Shown: one piece after another, positions 1-11,336 of the stretch
Numbering within the stretch: position 1 is the first letter of the stretch
Layout: each line of letters starts with the position of its first letter
Assembly (NCBI GenBank): GCA_025603075.1
Contig: MU626509.1
Coordinates: 1 to 26,432 of the forward strand
Origin: Neoconidiobolus thromboides FSU 785
Lineage: Eukaryota; Entomophthoromycota; Entomophthoromycetes; Entomophthorales; Neoconidiobolaceae
Direction of reading: 5' to 3'
Length of the DNA: 26,432 nucleotides
The notes under the pieces: generated by a model
Seen by the model: only the letters and a program-made list of their open reading frames with translations
Told to the model about the DNA's origin: nothing
The model's database searches: none
Translations under genes and position numbers: made by a program

Positions 1-357
1 TTATTGTATTTCAATAAGTTAAAGTATTGGAAAATATAATTGAAAGAAGATGTTATTTAAAATAATACATTTTATTCAGTTTATAATAATATCATTGAGT
101 TATTATATGGTTTAGGTAATAAAATCTAAACCATATATTCAAATAGAATTAAGTTATTTAAAATGGAGTTATAGAATAATAATGCTACAGCCAAAAAAAG
201 AGATATTTTAGCAAACGTATTAGAGTATAGTTATTACACTAATAAGAGCTAATAAATATAGTTCTAAAATGCCAATAACCAAAAATAAATATAAAAATCA
301 AAAAAGAATGTATAGTCAAATTAAAAAAATAGGTAAACTAATATCTAATTATATCTA

Positions 358-915
358 ATGTTATTCTTCATTGTATTTCTTGTTGTATTTATCAATATGA
401 CAAACCAAGCTGTTATAGAAAACCACAGTTTATCTAAACGATTCCTCCCTTTTTTCCATAAATTTAATAGAAAACGTAATGATGCAAGTAATTTTCAAGA
501 AGCTTCTGAGAAGCCTGTAAAAATTGGTGATAAAGAACATAAAGTTGAAGTTATAAAAAATGAATGTAATGGTAAATTTGCTTCATGGGAGTGGGTTGAA
601 TACGAAAACGCAATTGCAAATCATATGGATGGTTCTCTAGGGGATAAAGAATGGAAGGCATGGAATAATGGCGTAAATGCAGTCCAGCATCAATTTTCTG
701 GTGTATGTAGTGAAAGTTGTGAAAGAGAAGTTTGTAAAGAACTACAAGAAAGAGCTAGATTTGCTGCTCAAAGTGGTAAATGTAATAGTGCTTCGGTAAA
801 AGCTAAAGATAGTGATTGTGCCGCTGGATTTGCTTATAATTACTCAGCTACTATTGCTGGTAATGTTTTAGATGCGGTCGTTAAAGCAAAGGGTGCATTA
901 GGTAAACATAAATAA
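358..915 (+). CDS. Small secreted cysteine-containing protein, 185 aa, unknown function
   Basis: I do not recognise the family. The protein opens with a hydrophobic segment (residues 2-13) typical of a secretory signal peptide. A basic stretch follows with dibasic KR pairs at 27-28 and 39-40, which could be processed by a Kex2-like protease. The mature part holds six cysteines (70, 117, 121, 126, 142, 154), an even number that could form three disulfides, and a Trp-rich patch near 77-102. The chosen ATG is the only one giving a complete signal peptide. The frame has no stop and its base composition is clearly richer than the flanks, which supports real coding. A TATA-like TATAAAAA lies at 290-297, but such strings are common in this DNA. 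A secreted structural or host-interaction protein is possible. The secretion call is fairly sure and the role is unknown. Confidence 0.7.
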   Translation: MLFFIVFLVVFINMTNQAVIENHSLSKRFLPFFHKFNRKRNDASNFQEASEKPVKIGDKEHKVEVIKNECNGKFASWEWVEYENAIANHMDGSLGDKEWKAWNNGVNAVQHQFSGVCSESCEREVCKELQERARFAAQSGKCNSASVKAKDSDCAAGFAYNYSATIAGNVLDAVVKAKGALGKHK

Positions 916-1456
916 GTTGCTTATCCTTTGTTATTCATATTGAATTTCATTGTTTAAATAAAGATCATTTGAACAAGTTGAAACATATGTTAATATCATT
1001 TTATAATAATTTATTAGAATCTGTTGATAATTTGTTTTTAAGCAATACTTTAAGCAATTTGTATAAGATTTCCATAACTTTTCAAGTTCATTAAATAAGA
1101 GTACCACATTCTTTAGTGTTTAACATTTACCTCCTAAAATCTCGTGTCCAAAATTACGATAATGCTGTAGCGCAGATGAAAGAGGCCGTTTTCCTCTTTT
1201 TAAGTTTTTACTTGTGATAAAAAAATATCCCTTTTGTCTTTTTTATACTACACTTTGAATACCCACTATCCTTACTTCTACAGTTGCTCTTATATTCCAT
1301 TCCCAATTACCTTGTTATAAAAGGCTAAGTAATATTACCAACGGCTGTGATATATTACGAAATAAAAAGCTTTCGTTTATATGAAATATTTTTCTTATAC
1401 GTTCATAAATTTTTGTCTTTATTACTCTCTCGATTGTTTAAATTATCAACAGAATA

Positions 1457-1556
1457 TGGGAGTGTTTTTTTGACTTCATTGTTTTTTCCATTTTTTAAGC
1501 GCTATTTGAGCGGGAAAATTGGTAGTAAAATTCTTAAACACAAAAATACATCCCCA
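1457..1556 (+). mobile_element. MITE-like short inverted-repeat element, copy 1
   Basis: One of the best-preserved copies of the family. The left end is TGGGAGTGTTTTTTTGAC and the right end is CAAAAATACATCCCCA, the imperfect reverse complement of the left end. The dinucleotide TA flanks both sides, as expected for a TA target duplication. The middle carries the family core TTTTTTAAGCGCTATTTGAG between short arms TTTTCCA and a degenerate GGGAAAA. Confidence 0.75.
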
Positions 1557-4500
1557 TATATTAAAAAATACCCTTTGGCAACAAATCAGGCTCTTCTTCA
1601 GTCCATCGTTTCATTTATAAACTAAAATCTATGTTATTGAGGCAATCTCATATTACATCTATCCATATTAACCACATAGCTCTTAGAGAAAAATGCTTGC
1701 TGAAGTCCCTTTTAGCTTTTTTGCTTCTATGTCAGAAACTACATTATCTTTATATATGTGTTTTTTTACCTGTTGAGCTTTAAATAAAATAAGTGCTACT
1801 CTGTATACATATTTTCTAATAAAAATTATGAAATGTGTAAATTTGTTTTTAAAAATACTGATTTTTAGGCTTTATAAATGATTTGTTTTTAACACCAAAA
1901 CATTTATAGTTAAAACTTCAGTAGTAAAATATAAATAGTATTGCCAAATTCAACTCGAGTATTTTATTTTATTTTATTTATTATGATATAATTAATCTAC
2001 TAAAGCTACTAATAGCATAATTTTTAAGTGCTTTTTGAATATAAAAAGATGATTTTTTAGTAAAGTTATAAAAGAAATTTATAAAAAGAATATTTTAAGT
2101 CAAAATATTCTACTTTTAGTTCCAATAAGATATATTTTGTATCGAGTAAACTACTATGCATTTAATATCCTATTTTATATTTTATGTTAAACTTTACCAA
2201 CAGTTTACTTATGCTTCTAATATATAACATTAAATGATAGAGAATTGTCATATATATTGATAATTTTAAGTCGATAGTACATAAAATTGCTATCCAATTA
2301 AAGAAGATGTAAAAAATTGTTTAATTTTAAAAAAATCAAATAATAGCTTAATAGTACATTACAATATAACTAGATTAAAAATGATACTTTATTTCGTATA
2401 CTGTTTTTCTAAAATATAATCAGCTTCCATCCTTCTTTATCTTTTGTTTACATAAGTAAACAATGATAATCTGACTTTGCACATAATTTATAAAAGTTAA
2501 ATAAAATTATAGCTTAACATTTTAATTTCAAACTATTATACAGTTGTATAACCAAAAATATAACTAATGAAATTAAAAGTCAGGGATAGATAGTTTGGGC
2601 AATTAATAAAAGTTTAATATAAATAAGCCAAATAGTAATACATGTTGAGATTTATAAATAATTATTAAATCATTAATACTTGCTATCTATCAATTTCATC
2701 ATTTTAATTATTTTAAAATAAATCAATAGCCCGACTTTTGTTTATAAAACTATAACTCGTGTAGTTTAACAAAGAAATGTTATCATTTTTTCTCACTGTT
2801 TTGGTATGGTTTATTTGTTTCTGTCTTTTTTAATAAATCATTGAAAGTCTAGGCTCATGTGTCTTGTTTATTTTAATACATAAAAATCATCATTTAAGTA
2901 AGAAAGCGAGGCTACTTATTATATCATTAAACGTAAGAATTACTGTATGACTCAATATTCTATACTGTTATTACTGGTATATACTAGCTTATATAACACA
3001 CTTAGTATCACTAAAAAGCAATTCATATAAGTACACCCGCTTTCCGGAATCTCAATGTTAAATTCAAGTATTAAAATGATGCTATTATATAGAGCCTACT
3101 TATTGTTTCTAAATTATAACATAAAAATGATCCGATTTATCGTTGTTTACATCAAATTTTAAACTAATACATATTATCAAAGCACAAAACGTTCTGCACT
3201 TTCAATATAAACTTTAAAATGATAACACATTATGAATATCAATTAATATATAATTTCTATAAAAGAGTTTAATTTTATACCCATAGCCGTTCTAAAAAAT
3301 TAGGTTTTTACTAAATGATAAAATTTTCTCACTTTTAGCCAAAAAAACTAACGCGGTAAAAATGTTTGATAAAAGCCCTTGATTTTATCATGTTATCTAA
3401 AAAATAATCTATAATAGTTATTATGAACAAATGTACCTAAAAAAGATTAATATAAATATATAGTCATTTTAAAGCTTTTTTCGCACTCTTCAATTATATT
3501 GTAAAAGCTTTGTTACATTAATAAAGCAAAAAACTATTGGTTTGGGGAAAAATTAAAAGTTCTTTGCTGAGAAACTCCTAAGGGCTGTAATAAGATTAAA
3601 CGCTCTTGCTATTAATTTTTTAAAACTTGAAGGCCAAACTCAAAGTGTTTTACTAGTGAATACTAACGAAATTTTACTTTAATTCGGGCTAATTAAGGTT
3701 TTACAGCTATTTAAGATAACTGCGGCCTAATTAACTATTCATTTGAGAGTAAATGCCTCACTAAAATTAAGTTAAAATCTAAGGATCAGGTTTATAAAAA
3801 TTGCTACTAAATAGGTTATAATCTTTTTGATTAGCTATAAGGATTTTAAATGATATTATAAAGGTAGGTTATGCTGTTTCAAGAATTCGATTCTTTTAGC
3901 GATTTATTAATATAAACTTTGTAGAGTGGTATTAACAGGCGGGAAATTCTTATTTATTTCCTCCCTTTATTATTAATTTTATAGTTATAAGCATCAGCAA
4001 CATAAAAAGGATTAAGGATTTTGCTTACAAACCAACTGTTCTTTGTTCTCTTTACCTTTTTTTGCTTAGAAATTATTAAGCTAAAAGTTGCAAAGTAACG
4101 TTTTTCTATGCTTATTTTTGTATACGTCTATTTACTCAAATATACTAGCATACTATTGAAATTAGAAGTGAATGTATATGATATAGCTTCAGGTATATTG
4201 TCAATAAGCGATATTAGATTTATACTACATAATAGAATAGGGTAATTATTATAAATCAATGCCCAACTAAATCAGGTGAGATCTTAATAGAAAGGTTAAG
4301 AACCAGGACTATTAATAGCTATTAGTTGACCTGTCAAGTTGCCCCAATTTTTTACCCCAAAATAATTTTTGGATTTATGCCCATTTGTAAGCTATTTCTG
4401 AACTCAAATTAATTTGGTCCTTAAAAATTATTAATTTCAATTTCTGATGTGAACAGGGGAATAGCACAATAAAGTTTTAAAATAATAGTTTTATTTATTT

Positions 4501-4681
4501 TATTTTGCTTGGAAATTTCTAGAAAAATAACGAGTTATACTTATTGAACTAGGTTTAACTCTTTACTATAACAAATTCCTTAAAATATTGATCATTAGCA
4601 TAAAGGTAGTAAATATGAAAATATACTAGCTTAAAATATATTAAAATATTAACTATACACGCATATTTATTTCTAAATTTG

Positions 4682-4734
4682 GATTTTTAAGTAGATAAAA
4701 TTCAATTAATTATTATTAAATCTACTTGAAAATC
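4682..4734. repeat. Stem-loop, 15-bp arms
   Basis: The left arm GATTTTTAAGTAGAT (4682-4696) pairs with ATCTACTTGAAAATC (4720-4734) at 14 of 15 positions, with a 23-nt AT-rich loop. There is no adjacent gene and no terminal duplication that I can see. Its role is unknown. Confidence 0.5.
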
Positions 4735-5312
4735 TTGTTTTAAGAGTAATAAAATAAACCAAATATTCAATAGCTAATTTCTAAATAATACATACATATT
4801 TGTTTTCGATATACTATTCGTTTTTATTATAAGCTCCTACTATAGAAGAAATAATAATAGTTTTGGGCAATTATTATTAATTTATAGCCAAAATACATTG
4901 TGATTTAAATTTTAACTTCTAACAAATCATTAAATCATAAATTAGAGAATTACCTTTTTTATTGGGTAAAGAAAGAAATTGAGACCTTTGGCAAATCATT
5001 TTGACGCTTTTATTACTCCAGAAAAAATCTCCTTAATCTCTCTATTCGCCATTTTTAAAACGATATTTTAATAACTTAATGGATATTTTATAAACTTTGT
5101 TATTTTTGCATTTCCTAATCAGGAGCTCATTATGATAAAACTTTTCCTATGAGCTGATTTTAAAAAGCCAAGCATGGGATGGTTTGGCCAATTAAATTCC
5201 TTTATTAGGCATAATATGCATTTTAATTGAATAAGGTTTCAAATCAATGTTAGCTCATAATTTTCTCATGGTCATTACTTTTTCTAAACTGAAAAGGGCG
5301 AATTTAGAAAAG

Positions 5313-5320
5313 TATATAAA
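5313..5320 (+). promoter_or_regulatory. Candidate TATA box of the 5466-6236 gene
   Basis: TATATAAA followed by GAG lies about 153 bp before the ATG. A pyrimidine-rich tract (about 5424-5440) lies between it and the start, as is common in fungal promoters. Confidence 0.45.
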
Positions 5321-5465
5321 GAGATTCTTCGGAACTAAATATTTTTAATTATTTGAGCTGAACTTAATCAGTCGTATTTTTAGTATATTTTAACATTTTC
5401 TGTTTGACCGAGTCAATTTCAAACTTCTATATCTTCTCTCTAGTCTATTATAGCCACTATTTATT

Positions 5466-6236
5466 ATGTTAAATTATCCAACTCAAGCCCAGTTATCGAA
5501 GCTAGTTCGTCCCTCATCAGGAAACGAAAAGAAGCATGTGTTTACTCATTACAGTGCCCCTTCTTCCCCAAGACCTAATTACTATGAACAATTTGAAGAA
5601 ACTTCAATTGAAGATGCTCTGAAAGCTAATGATTCTGTTTTTGATGAGTTTATCAATCAAGATACCTCAGTAACTCTCGCCAGAATAACTTATTTCTTTG
5701 ATGATGGACATTGTGGAGGATTCCTTTCAATTCCACATCTTGGGAGACATGGGTCAGCCAGTACTGCTGCAATTGCCAGAATACTCGAGCGTTGGTTGGT
5801 AGAAAAAACTTCTAACCCAGCTGATTCAACCACTATCATTCCGATCCTTGAAGAACCAATTGATCAAACTACTGCTTCAATTACTGAAAGAATTCAAGCA
5901 GAGGGTGCTGACTATATAGGAAATTTAGCTAAAGTTGCCATCCACGTCAACGCAGGACATATATTTACTTTACAACAGTGTTGTGAGGACGATGGTGTGT
6001 TATGGGCTGCACAAAAATTCCAACAAGAATATCCACTTTTCCTTGATTTAACAATTCATACTGTCCCTATCGGTTCAAAGCCAGCAAATCAACCTTTCTT
6101 TGATAAAACAAAAATACCTATTTCAACTCCTTCCAGTGATTCGGCCATCTCATATACTAAAGTTTCTTCAGATTCAGTTTCAAACCAAACTGAGGTTCTA
6201 TTATATTTTAAAAAAGTACGCCTTACTGATATATGA
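5466..6236 (+). CDS. Hypothetical protein, 256 aa, no recognised domain
   Basis: I do not recognise this protein. The frame is open over 771 bp with balanced base composition, in sharp contrast to its flanks, so it is very probably coding. It has no signal peptide or membrane span, which suggests a cytosolic or nuclear protein. The N-terminal 40 residues are polar and proline/serine-rich. A compact central part (about 68-205) includes an acidic-His-Cys segment (FFDDGHCGGF near 77-86), a Gly/Ser/Ala turn-helix stretch (93-105) and a Cys-Cys pair (172-173) before two acidic residues. The C-terminal 45 residues are Ser/Thr-rich and look disordered. The ATG chosen follows a pyrimidine-rich leader and a TATA box. 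An AATAAA-like signal follows about 45 bp after the stop. No introns are needed, but a short missing 3' exon cannot be excluded. Confidence 0.7.
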   Translation: MLNYPTQAQLSKLVRPSSGNEKKHVFTHYSAPSSPRPNYYEQFEETSIEDALKANDSVFDEFINQDTSVTLARITYFFDDGHCGGFLSIPHLGRHGSASTAAIARILERWLVEKTSNPADSTTIIPILEEPIDQTTASITERIQAEGADYIGNLAKVAIHVNAGHIFTLQQCCEDDGVLWAAQKFQQEYPLFLDLTIHTVPIGSKPANQPFFDKTKIPISTPSSDSAISYTKVSSDSVSNQTEVLLYFKKVRLTDI

Positions 6237-7637
6237 TCGATTTACTTATTGAACTTGTATTATAACTTAACCACTGCTAAATAAACTATTAATATTGTAC
6301 TTTTTATGAATTGATGTAATTATGAAAAATATTTCTTATCTTTTAAAGAAAAATACAACCACGAAAATCTCATACCAACTTTATGGTCCAATAAAACACT
6401 ATTTAATGTTTTGGGCAGAAATTGTATTTATTTGAGAGTTTTATAATTTCTTCCGACTTTAATATCACAATGAGAATAAAAATTAATTTAGCCATATATT
6501 TATTAATTGTTAGTAAATCTACATAACAATTTATAGAAAAGAAACAATTTAATACTTAATTAAAGTTAATGTTTATTAAACTATCAAAATAATAGTTAAT
6601 ATTATATTAGTAAACTTCTATTTCAATCAATCTATTAATTTAAGTTCGAAATTAATCTCTACTTTAATCTATTACAGATAGCCTAACCTCGGTGTGGATA
6701 CTTTAAGCAACCTTTTGAACTAAATTCGTGTAGTAGTTCAATTTGATTGGTAGACGAACATAAAGCAATCAAACTAAAGATAAAGATAACAGAACTGGAG
6801 GGTAAAATTCCATCATTCTTCGTCAATTTAAATTTGATAACAAAAAAGCACTGTTTGATTAAAACTTGATTTTAAAAGTATTAATTAATAACTAGATAAG
6901 CTGGGTATGTCATCGTTGTCTAATAAATAAAGTATGTTGGGTATTTCATCATGTTTTTCCAAGCCTCACTTGAGATTGGGCTTTAAGTTTGTTGATAAAG
7001 CCTAAATGAAATAGTATTAATATAGAAATGGCAATACTCATATACATTTATAGTCATGATTTCATTAAAAAGAGCATCTATTATAATAGTTTAACAGATT
7101 TATTTAACTTTAGTAAACAGATAAATCGAAAATTTGATATTGTTGTATAGGGGTAAATGTAATAGCTTTTTTAAATCCAAAAAGAATCGGATAATTCTCA
7201 AGTGTTTTATTGATGATTATAAAATAAGGAATAATAAGTGAAAACAATGGTTAGAAAGTAGGAAAGGTAATAGATAAGAATTATTTAGGCTATGTGAAAG
7301 TATAATTATAATAATTGTTCATTCAATTTATAAACCTAAATACTTTACAAAGCCTGTTTTGGTAATAAAAACATAACTAGCCATAGCTTTTAAAAAAAGG
7401 ATCGAAATTGTGACTGCTAGTTATGGGATTCAAAATTAAATCCTTTTATCTACTACACAAGAGAAACTATCAAACCATTTATTTTCAGGTGGCTCCTATT
7501 ATTTTCTCAGACAATAAATAGAAACCTTCTTGTTTTTAAGTTGAGTTGAAGATTAAGTTTCAATAGTTAGGCCTAGTTCAGCTGAAATAAAATTATGTAA
7601 AATCGTTAGATGATTTTTAAAAAATAGTTGAACTGAG

Positions 7638-7663
7638 ATTGCCCAAAAATTCGTTTGGGCAAT
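7638..7663. repeat. Perfect 10-bp inverted repeat with TTTGGGCAAT core
   Basis: ATTGCCCAAA (7638-7647) and TTTGGGCAAT (7654-7663) are separated by six bases. The same TTTGGGCAATTA string occurs singly near 2593 and 4863, so this may be a dispersed motif or a remnant of another repeat. Confidence 0.4.
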
Positions 7664-7781
7664 TAAAAATCAAGATAATTTTTGAGGAAAAGCTGAAAGT
7701 AAAAGTTCGAGGGATGTTACTCTCTGATTAAGGCGGGGCTGGGATTGAAATTACTTTGGCCTTTTTTATCTTGCTAATGAA

Positions 7782-7910
7782 CGAAAAAATACATCCTCAT
7801 ATAGTGTATTTGTTATTCGCATATTATTAGCTCAAGAATTTTACTAACAATCTTTTCACTCAAGTAGTGCTTAAAAGATAGAAAAAGTGATGAAACCCAA
7901 AAAAACATCA
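7782..7910 (-). mobile_element. MITE-like element, aberrant copy
   Basis: Positions 7833-7910 match the reverse complement of the family body, including CACTCAAGTAGTGCTTAAAA and the terminus AAAAAAACATCA. The outer end expected at the left is replaced. A right-end string in the opposite orientation (GAAAAAATACATCCTCAT) lies at about 7783-7800, separated by about 30 unrelated bases. This looks like a nested or rearranged insertion. Confidence 0.55.
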
Positions 7911-8230
7911 TGTAGATTAAAGTTTTGGGAGTATAATTCCCTTTTAAAGGTGGGTGGGTTATTTATTGTAAGATAGCGGTTGTTTTATGTATTATTTCAT
8001 CAAGAAAGTTGTTGAATGGAGTTATTATTTTGACTATAAAGCATTACTCTTACATTATATAAAATAATAATAGTTGAATAATTTAATACAATTTAAAATA
8101 TTTTTATGCAAGGGTTAAAGCTCCCTAAATTAAATACTTGGGAAAAAACTTCCTTTTAACAACTTTCTGCATTTTAAATATACCAAAACGACAGATTTGC
8201 CAAAATTGTTTCTAATATTTAAAATGACAA

Positions 8231-8236
8231 TTTATT
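8231..8236 (-). terminator. Candidate poly(A) signal of the F-box gene
   Basis: AATAAA on the minus strand lies 29 bp after the stop codon of the F-box gene, a normal distance for a cleavage/polyadenylation signal. Confidence 0.45.
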
Positions 8237-8264
8237 GAATGATAATAAAATAAAAAAAGCGAAT

Positions 8265-9608
8265 TTAAATCTCTAAGGATTTAAGTACCTTGACGGCAAT
8301 AGGGTTACTTTGCTTTAAAAGTTTAGTCACTTTTAAAGGAGAATAAAGACGAGTAGGAACATCATAATAAAGCTCCTTGAGTTTAGGTGCTTTGGAAGCA
8401 ATAGCTGCAACAGTAGCAGAAAGTTGGAATACTTTAAGATAGCTCCAATTTAACTTAATATTCAAGCTAGAAATAGAATCAGCCAATTCTTGTTGTGCTT
8501 TACAGTGGCCCAATTGGACGTATTCACCACTTGGAAAGATGGAATTTAATAATTGTAAAGTGGATGCATCAAAATTAACAACTCCAATACTTAACTTTTT
8601 GATCTTTTCAGTTTTATTGACTTCCATCAATACTTCTTGTGAAATTGAGCCCTCAATTTTTAATGTATGTAACTTTGGCAGTTGAAAAATGAATTGATTT
8701 AAATGCTTGCCACTGGACGACCACATCATGCATTCAAATGATTCCACATTACTTACACTCATTGTAAGATTTTCTGCATCTTCATCATTGCGGACATAAT
8801 CGAGCTGCACATTCTTTAAATTTGACCAAGGGTAAAGGAACCAAGATTGATTTTTAGTTTGATAAGAAACAAGTGTAAGGTTTATAAGATTAGGAAAGCA
8901 ATCAGGATGAAGATAAAATAATTTAGAATCAACATCAATATCTTTAGCCCAAGATTCTAAATGAAGGGAGGTAAGATAGCGATTCTTATACTTTAATTTA
9001 AAATCATAGTCAATTGAATAAAGTTCATCATAAGATAAATCAGAGCTAATAACAACATTTTTGGCTGGTGGAGTGATTAACTTACAGCGAAAATCTTTAA
9101 GTAATGGTAAAGAATAAAATACTTTTTCAGCAACACGATAATCAACATAATTTAAATGAAGTACATTTAAATGTTGAAATCTTTTTAAATTAATCCAAGC
9201 AGAATGAATTGGACTAAATTGGCCTTTATCTAACAATGAAATTTTGATACTTTTCATACGTGGATAAAAGTTTGTAAAAAAGTCAACTACATCTGGATTT
9301 ACATCAGTTTCTTCAAGCTGGAGGTGATTAAGATGAGGACATGAATTGAAGATATTCATATGGTCAAATGATAAATTATCTAATTTGAGTAAAGCTAAAT
9401 TTCTAGTATGGTTCCCATACTTATTGGTTAACTCTTTGCGATAACGGTGGTTGTCTGAATACTTCAGAGTATGAAATATTCTTATATTTACAAGTTGGTT
9501 AATGGATTTATTAGCTAGACGTATTTCTAATAAATCAGTCTCAGAGAGGTAGTTTAAGACCTCATCTACAAGCTCATAGGGTAGTTCGTTGAATTTAGAT
9601 AGTTCCAT
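8265..9608 (-). CDS. F-box / leucine-rich-repeat protein (SCF substrate receptor-like), 447 aa
   Basis: Residues 8-46 form an F-box: LPYELVDEVLNYLS, then ETDLLEIRLANKSINQLV. This fits the LPxEl...il.yL...dl...r.vnk.wn pattern that binds Skp1. The rest is a run of irregular leucine-rich repeats of RNI/FBXL type, with recurring LxxLxL strands near 89-97, 148-155, 212-218, 240-247, 264-270, 311-318 and 335-342. By family knowledge such proteins recruit targets to SCF ubiquitin ligases through the LRR arc. The target cannot be read from sequence. The ATG starts directly before the F-box and follows a pyrimidine-rich leader with no clear TATA. The frame is intronless. No catalytic or membrane segment is seen. 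F-box/LRR proteins are often a large lineage-specific family in early-diverging fungi. Confidence 0.85.
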   Translation of the reverse strand: MELSKFNELPYELVDEVLNYLSETDLLEIRLANKSINQLVNIRIFHTLKYSDNHRYRKELTNKYGNHTRNLALLKLDNLSFDHMNIFNSCPHLNHLQLEETDVNPDVVDFFTNFYPRMKSIKISLLDKGQFSPIHSAWINLKRFQHLNVLHLNYVDYRVAEKVFYSLPLLKDFRCKLITPPAKNVVISSDLSYDELYSIDYDFKLKYKNRYLTSLHLESWAKDIDVDSKLFYLHPDCFPNLINLTLVSYQTKNQSWFLYPWSNLKNVQLDYVRNDEDAENLTMSVSNVESFECMMWSSSGKHLNQFIFQLPKLHTLKIEGSISQEVLMEVNKTEKIKKLSIGVVNFDASTLQLLNSIFPSGEYVQLGHCKAQQELADSISSLNIKLNWSYLKVFQLSATVAAIASKAPKLKELYYDVPTRLYSPLKVTKLLKQSNPIAVKVLKSLEI

Positions 9609-10934
9609 TTATTCAATGAAGGAGAAAGTTAAGGACACTTGGTTTGATGGTAGGTTGTAATAATACAAGTAAGCAGAAGTTTAACATCAAATTATTTTAA
9701 GAAAACAGTTTGTAATAGATTTAAGATAAGTTTAAAGCGTATTGATATATTGATATATGTGCTTTATACTAATCTAGTTAAAATTGAAAGGTGGAATTGA
9801 GTTCGAAACAGAGTCACTATTTTTATAAAAATTAAAATAAAATTCCCACGCCTGTTTAAATTGAAAGTAGAAACGAAAAAATAATTCAACAAGGCAAAGG
9901 ATGCTGCAATTTAAATAGTATTCAGTGTAGGGCTGAATTAAGTTTTCCCATTACTACATGATTGGCTGATATCGTTTAAAACCAAAAAGATTCAATTATT
10001 ACTCACTTTACCACGCTTCAATTGGTTGAAATCAAAGAAGCTTAGAAGTTTTGGATGGGATGTTTCACAATAAAGAATATGATTTCAGCCAATTGAAGCC
10101 TGCTTAATTCTGGCTTTGCAACCAGTGTGGAGAGACTGATATCGTCATCTGATTTACTGGTTTAATAAGTTATAAGTGATTTATGGGGTAAAAAAATTTA
10201 TAATTAAATAGAACGAGAAGCTTAATCGTATTAAAATGGAGGAGCATGAGTAGCTTGTTTATAGACTTTCCCTGGACCAAAAGTGTACAACAAACTTTAT
10301 TTTATAAATTTTCATCAGATTTTAAATCGTTTGATTTTTTTGAAAAATTACTTAGTCAAAAACCATCAAGAATAATTATTCTAACTTGTTTTAAGGTCAT
10401 ATTTTAAAAATTAGCAGTCACATCTTATCCCCCCACATTCAAAAAAATGGAAGTTATAAGCCAATAATGAATTATTGTATGTTCATAAAACTCCAATGAT
10501 TGGTTTTTTTTTATATCCCCACACGCCTTTACCTTCTGTTTATAGCAATAAAAAAAGCTTGACATAATTATAATACTTGTTCAAATATCACTTGAAAGCA
10601 ACTTTTGATATCCTTTACTTGATACTTTTTGTCCTTTTATAGATCAATTTCATAGTTCTCGTTAAAAATGTTTAGACAACGAATAATAAATATCTGTTGG
10701 CTGAAATGGTATTTGATTAGACGAAAATTTATAAAGCTTTATATGTAAATATATTACAGCTGCTTACTTGAGTTCAGTAGTGCTTATTGTTGAATAGATC
10801 TTTTTATGTTATGAATAGAATCTATTTTTTAAGATGTGACTACTTATTTTATTTATTTTTATTTTTGGTATGATTTGGAGTATTTGCTTCAAAGCATTAT
10901 ATTTTTGAAAATACAAGTCTTCTATTATAAATCT
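9609..10934. other. AT-rich intergenic region with a stem-loop
   Basis: No gene was seen. It contains a 20-bp inverted repeat at 10015-10099. The decamer CTGATATCGT occurs on either side of that hairpin (about 9966 and 10136), possibly marking a small insertion. Confidence 0.45.
10015..10099. repeat. Stem-loop with 20-bp arms, 45-nt loop
   Basis: GCTTCAATTGGTTGAAATCA (10015-10034) pairs with the segment at 10080-10099 at 19 of 20 positions. The arms are richer in G+C than the flanks. The short outer direct repeat CTGATATCGT flanks the whole structure at a distance of about 40-50 bp on each side, so a small foldback insertion is possible. Confidence 0.55.
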
Positions 10935-11105
10935 CAAGTAGAGATCATAATGAAGTAATGAGATATTTTCAATATTCTTGTATAAAATATGATAACTAAA
11001 TAGCAAGAATGCTTATTAAAAAAACTCCACTAATAAATGAAGCTACAGAGAAGGCTATCCAATACATATAATATTATACAATTTTTAATATTTTTAAAAA
11101 CTATA

Positions 11106-11208
11106 TGAGAGTGTTTATTTTGACTTCATTACTTTTTCCGTTTTTTAAGCACTATTTAAGTGGAAAAATTGTTAGTAAAATTCTTAAACACAAAAATACA
11201 TCCCCATA
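11106..11208 (+). mobile_element. MITE-like short inverted-repeat element, copy 2
   Basis: A full-length copy, with left end TGAGAGTGTTTATTTTGAC and right end ACAAAAATACATCCCCA. TA lies directly outside both ends. The body (TTTAAGCACTATTTAAGTGG) matches copy 1 closely, and the right half is almost identical to copy 1. Confidence 0.75.
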
Positions 11209-11336
11209 TAGTCATTTCAAAAATCTGGGATATTTATTTTTAAAATTCAAGTTCCATAAAATCTTATCATTATAGCTCAATCATAACCAGATTTAATTGT
11301 AGTTCTAACAATAATCAACACTAAGTATTTGAAATA

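Larger units (their letters stand above)
916..5465. other. Gene-poor AT-rich intergenic region (4.5 kb)
   Basis: I see no credible gene here. Both strands are dense with stops and the DNA is mostly A+T homopolymer-like. It contains one copy of the short inverted-repeat element (about 1457-1556), a stem-loop at 4682-4734, and the TATA box of the next gene near 5313. A good TATA-type string, TATAAAAGG, lies at 1316-1324. The only nearby ATG frame runs for 30 codons and ends inside the repeat element, so no gene is called. Confidence 0.6.
6237..8264. other. AT-rich intergenic region (2 kb)
   Basis: No credible gene was seen. It includes a small perfect inverted repeat (7638-7663), an aberrant copy of the short repeat element (7782-7910) and the 3' flank of the F-box gene. 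An imperfect direct repeat of about 20 bp (near 6899 and 6935, both containing GGGTAT) is also present. The slightly GC-richer patch at 6680-6830 has stops in all frames and no protein I recognise. Confidence 0.5.

Noticed and set aside
1316-1440. TATAAAAGG followed by an ATG at 1381 and a signal-like peptide ending in the repeat element
   Set aside because: It could be a gene interrupted by a MITE, but only about 25 codons precede the element and no continuation was recognised beyond it.
1347-1625. Open frame of 92 codons
   Set aside because: It starts with GTG and its bulk is a translation of the short repeat element. Other copies of the element break this frame, so it is not coding.
6235-6330. 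Possible intron at the end of the 5466 gene
   Set aside because: GT strings exist near 6217, but no convincing branch point with AG and no following coding exon were found.
10809-11006. Minus-strand frame of 65 codons
   Set aside because: It largely overlaps the left arm of the 146-bp inverted repeat, starts with a weak context and has AT-driven composition.
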